This document shows positions 61,477 through 64,000 of a stretch of 64,000 bases of DNA, in pieces. The notes under the pieces are model-generated. The model was not told where the DNA came from and ran no database searches. It saw only the letters and a program-made list of their open reading frames with translations. Source of the stretch: Streptomyces sp. Go-475 (GTDB taxonomy: Bacteria > Actinomycetota > Actinomycetes > Streptomycetales > Streptomycetaceae); assembly GCF_003330845.1 (NCBI RefSeq), contig NZ_CP026121.1:5375501-5439500 (forward strand). The letters run 5' to 3'. The position numbers were made by a program, and so were the translations under genes. Numbering within the stretch: position 1 is the first letter of the stretch; each line of letters begins with the position of its first letter.

Positions 61477-62814
61477 ATGGCCACGCCCCAGATCACCCCG
61501 CCCGAACTCATACCGCCGACGGACACGGCCCCCGGCCCCGCAACACCCGCCGACCCGCTCCCGGCCGGCGCCGACGCGCCGAGCACCGGCGTCCCCACCG
61601 GCGTCGACGCACCGAGCGCCGACGCACCGAGCGCCGACGCACCGAGCACCGACGCACCGAGCACCGACGCACCGAGCGCCGACGCGCCGAGGGTCGGCGG
61701 TCCGGCCGTCCGGCTGCCCTCCCTGACGGGTATGCGGTTCCCGGCGGCGCTCCTCGTCTTCCTGTTCCACGTCTCCCTGCCGGCCCACTGGCTCATGGCC
61801 GGCGACGCCAACACCACCCTCTTCGCCCGCCTCACCGAGCAGGCCGGTGGCGTCGGCGTCACCTTCTTCTTCGTCCTCAGCGGCTTCGTCCTCGCCTGGT
61901 CCGCCCGCGAGGGCGACCCGCGGACGTCGTTCTGGCGCCGCCGGTACGTCAAGATCGTGCCCAACTACGTCGTCGCCTGGGCGCTCGCGATGCTGCTGAT
62001 CGCGTCCGGCACCGCCTGGTGGCGGTCGGCGGCCACCTTCTTCATGCTCCAGTCCTGGGTCCCGGACTACACGACCAACTTCGCCGTGAACTCCCCGGGC
62101 TGGTCGCTGTCCACCGAGGTCTTCTTCTACCTGTGCTTCCCGCTGCTGCACGCCGGGGTCCGGCGGATCGCCCCGCGGCGGCTGAAGTTCTGGATCGCGG
62201 GTGTCATCGCCGGGGTGTTCGCCACCCCCTGGCTGGCCACCACCTTCATTCCGGCGGGCGACGTCTACATGTCGAACGAGCCCGGCGTCTCCGGACTGCA
62301 CCTCTGGTTCGCCTACGTCTTCCCGCCGTCCCGGCTGCTCGACTTCCTGCTCGGCATCCTGGTCGCCCGGGCCGTCATGCTGGGCCGCTGGCGCGACATC
62401 GGCCTCGTCTGGTCCGGCCTGCTGATGGTGGCCGGCTACGTGGTCGCCGAACTCCCCGGCGTGCCCTACCTCCTCGCCCAGCGCGCGGTCTGCCTCGTGC
62501 CGTGCGTGCTGCTGATCGCGGCCGGAGCGCTGGCCGACGCGTCGGGCCGGCCGACCCCGTTCGCGAACCGCGCGATGACCTGGCTCGGCGAAGTCTCCTT
62601 CGCCTTCTACCTGCTGCACTTCATCGTGCTCTCCGAGGCGCGGGAACTGCTCGGCGCCCGGCTGGAGTCCGGCTGGGCCGTGGCCGCGTTCGTCGTCGCC
62701 GAATGCGCCGTCTCGGTCCTGCTGTCCTGGGCGATGTACGCCTGGGTGGAAAAGCCGCTGGTCCGCCGCTGGTCCCGCTCGCGGGCCAAGGCCCCCGCCG
62801 CCGTGGCCGCCTGA
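61477..62814 (+). CDS. membrane acyltransferase 3 family protein
   Basis: The 445-aa protein starts with a Pro/Thr/Ala-rich cytoplasmic stretch and an in-frame repeat (DAPS, residues about 45-70). The acyltransferase 3 (OafA/NodX-like) fold follows, with about ten spans: GMRFPAALLVFLFHVSLPAH carrying the family's catalytic His, VTFFFVLSGFVLAWSARE, and SFAFYLLHFIVLSEA. It would O-acylate a sugar or cyclitol on the membrane. ATG 61477 is used; AAGGA lies upstream but far from it, so the start could be GTG 61429. Confidence 0.82.
   Translation: MATPQITPPELIPPTDTAPGPATPADPLPAGADAPSTGVPTGVDAPSADAPSADAPSTDAPSTDAPSADAPRVGGPAVRLPSLTGMRFPAALLVFLFHVSLPAHWLMAGDANTTLFARLTEQAGGVGVTFFFVLSGFVLAWSAREGDPRTSFWRRRYVKIVPNYVVAWALAMLLIASGTAWWRSAATFFMLQSWVPDYTTNFAVNSPGWSLSTEVFFYLCFPLLHAGVRRIAPRRLKFWIAGVIAGVFATPWLATTFIPAGDVYMSNEPGVSGLHLWFAYVFPPSRLLDFLLGILVARAVMLGRWRDIGLVWSGLLMVAGYVVAELPGVPYLLAQRAVCLVPCVLLIAAGALADASGRPTPFANRAMTWLGEVSFAFYLLHFIVLSEARELLGARLESGWAVAAFVVAECAVSVLLSWAMYAWVEKPLVRRWSRSRAKAPAAVAA
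61606..61692 (+). repeat. 15-bp in-frame tandem repeat in the acyltransferase gene
   Basis: About six copies of GACGCACCGAGCRCC encode repeated DAPSA/DAPST residues in the N-terminal cytoplasmic region. The length is a multiple of three, so copy-number change would not break the frame. Confidence 0.8.
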
Positions 62815-62917
62815 CCCGGCGACCACCCGATGCCGTGACCCCGCCCCCCCGCGCCCGCCCCCGCGCCCGCCGCCCGGGCGCGGTGACCGACACCCCGCAC
62901 GATTCGAAGGTGCCCCC

Positions 62918-64000
62918 ATGCCGTTCCGACTCGCCGCGCTGATCCTCGCGATCTTCTGCGTCGGCACCGCGGAGCTCTCGCCCAGCGGGATGCTGGACGA
63001 CCTCTCCACCGACCTCAGCGTGAGCCTGGCCTCGGCCGGCCTGCTGGTGACCGCGTACGCGTTGACGATGGTGGTCGGTGGCCCGCTGGTCACCGCGCTC
63101 ACCACCCGCGTCCCCCGCAAGCTGTTGCTGGTGGGCCTGCTGACCGCCTTCGTCCTGGGCAACGTCGTCTGCGCCCTGGCGTCGGGTTTCGGCATGCTGA
63201 TGGCGGGCCGGGTGCTGACCGCGGTCGTGCACGGCACCTTCATGGCGGTGTGCGTCGTGACCGCCGGTGACATGGCCGGCGAGGGCAAGGGGGGCGCCGC
63301 CGTCGCGGCCACTCAGCTCGGGATCAACCTCGCCACCGTGCTCGGTGTCCCCATGGGCTCCTTCCTCGCCCAGCACTACGACTGGCGGGCCCCGTTCGCC
63401 CTCGTCGCGGCGCTGGCCGCGGTGGCCATCGTCCTGATCCTCGCCTGGGTCCCCGGCACGCCCGCCCCGACGGTCACGGCGGCCCATGAGGCGCGGGTGT
63501 TCCGCCGCCCGGCCGTCTGGGGCACCGTGGGCGCCACGGTCCTGTGCTCCGGCGGGATGTTCACCCTGATCACCTACATGGTGCCGCTGCTGACCGGCGT
63601 CGGCCACCTGCCGCGGCACTGGGTCCCGGCCGTGCTCCTCGCCTACGGGGTGGGCTCCATCGTGGGCAATCTGCTCGGCGGGCGGTACGCGGACCGCGGA
63701 GTCGACCGGGCGGTGGGGCGGATCTCCTGGATCCTGGTGGCCGCCTGCCTGCTCTGCTGGCTCCTCGCGCCCCACGCGGCGGGCGGTGCCCTCGCCCTCG
63801 TGGTGTTCTCGCTCGCCACCTTCGCCCTGATCCCCGGACTCCAGACCAAGGTGCTCGCCGAGGCGGCCGACGCGCCGACGCTGTCGCTCACCGCCAACAT
63901 GTCCGCCTTCGGGCTGGGTGCCGCACTCGGGTCGTGGATCGGTGGTCTGCTCACCGACTCCGGCCTCGGCACCCGTGGCGTGCCCCTCGGGGCGGCCGCG
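62918..64000 (+). CDS. MFS transporter, truncated by the window edge
   Basis: The visible 361 codons start with MPFRLAALILAIFCVGTAEL. They contain at least ten spans, with the MFS motif region TTRVPRKLLLVG and a second half beginning FRRPAVWGTVGATVLCSGGMF. It resembles arabinose-efflux/DHA1 permeases and is unlike the transporter at 58879. AAGGTG lies 5 bases before ATG 62918. The stop is outside the window. Confidence 0.85.
   Translation, partial: MPFRLAALILAIFCVGTAELSPSGMLDDLSTDLSVSLASAGLLVTAYALTMVVGGPLVTALTTRVPRKLLLVGLLTAFVLGNVVCALASGFGMLMAGRVLTAVVHGTFMAVCVVTAGDMAGEGKGGAAVAATQLGINLATVLGVPMGSFLAQHYDWRAPFALVAALAAVAIVLILAWVPGTPAPTVTAAHEARVFRRPAVWGTVGATVLCSGGMFTLITYMVPLLTGVGHLPRHWVPAVLLAYGVGSIVGNLLGGRYADRGVDRAVGRISWILVAACLLCWLLAPHAAGGALALVVFSLATFALIPGLQTKVLAEAADAPTLSLTANMSAFGLGAALGSWIGGLLTDSGLGTRGVPLGAAA

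Noticed and set aside
60190-63312. 1040-codon open frame on the minus strand across the acyltransferase region
   Set aside because: It is antisense to three convincing genes and composed of Gly/Arg/Ala repeats from the GC-rich tandem array; no conserved motif.
1-64000. tRNA, rRNA, insertion sequences or prophage
   Set aside because: None was recognised by eye in either strand; a covariance-model search could still find a missed tRNA.

Overview
The window is a piece of a Streptomyces (or very close actinomycete) chromosome. GC content is high, almost every third codon position is G or C, many genes start with GTG or TTG, and the core gene order is that of Streptomyces. Genus markers include an acyl-CoA carboxylase with an epsilon subunit, BirA plus a class III adenylate cyclase, mycothiol-conjugate amidase (Mca), and a LAXTG sortase substrate. 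I saw no tRNA or rRNA gene, CRISPR array, insertion sequence or prophage.

About 0.2-7.3 kb is a nucleoside and deoxyribose catabolic block. Purine nucleoside phosphorylase, a phosphohexo/pentomutase, deoxyribose-phosphate aldolase, an aldehyde dehydrogenase and a truncated second aldehyde dehydrogenase all lie on the minus strand. The aldolase and phosphorylase promoters carry the same perfect 12-bp palindrome. A DeoR-family regulator gene lies 2 kb away. From 7.3 to 23 kb come an LpdA-like flavoprotein, the carboxylase cluster (alpha, epsilon, beta, with Maf and a 42-aa membrane protein between them), BirA, adenylate cyclase, an enoyl-CoA hydratase, a GAF-GGDEF protein and histidine ammonia-lyase.

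From 23 to 46 kb are cell-envelope and housekeeping genes: an L,D-transpeptidase, a large secreted subtilisin, a monooxygenase-truncated hemoglobin fusion, an XRE/alcohol dehydrogenase pair, MsrA, cystathionine gamma-synthase, a small sigma-like operon, MarR, threonine dehydratase, a DrrAB-type ABC exporter with a palindrome exactly filling its promoter spacer, GreA and Mca. A 1067-aa STAND ATPase with TPR repeats follows at 46.2-49.4 kb.

From 49.7 kb the window becomes accessory and is its most interesting part. It holds an ImmA/IrrE-type metallopeptidase with a TTA codon, then an XRE regulator-quinone oxidoreductase pair divergent from a long operon that begins with a 2-epi-5-epi-valiolone synthase-like sugar phosphate cyclase. 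The cyclase is followed by an SDR, a HAD phosphatase, a ROK kinase, two MDR dehydrogenases, a TIM-barrel isomerase and an MFS exporter. Nearly all are joined by 4-bp ATGA/GTGA overlaps. After an AT-rich gap come an alpha/beta hydrolase, a membrane acyltransferase and a second MFS protein cut by the window edge. I read this as an orphan C7-cyclitol (carbasugar) biosynthesis and export cluster.

Three tandem-repeat arrays begin at or cross a stop codon (4.28, 50.34 and 54.09 kb). A further intergenic array (61.1-61.4 kb) and an in-frame 15-bp array (61.6 kb) lie inside the cyclitol region. A dispersed intergenic repeat recurs at 6.3, 10.5 and 19.9 kb.
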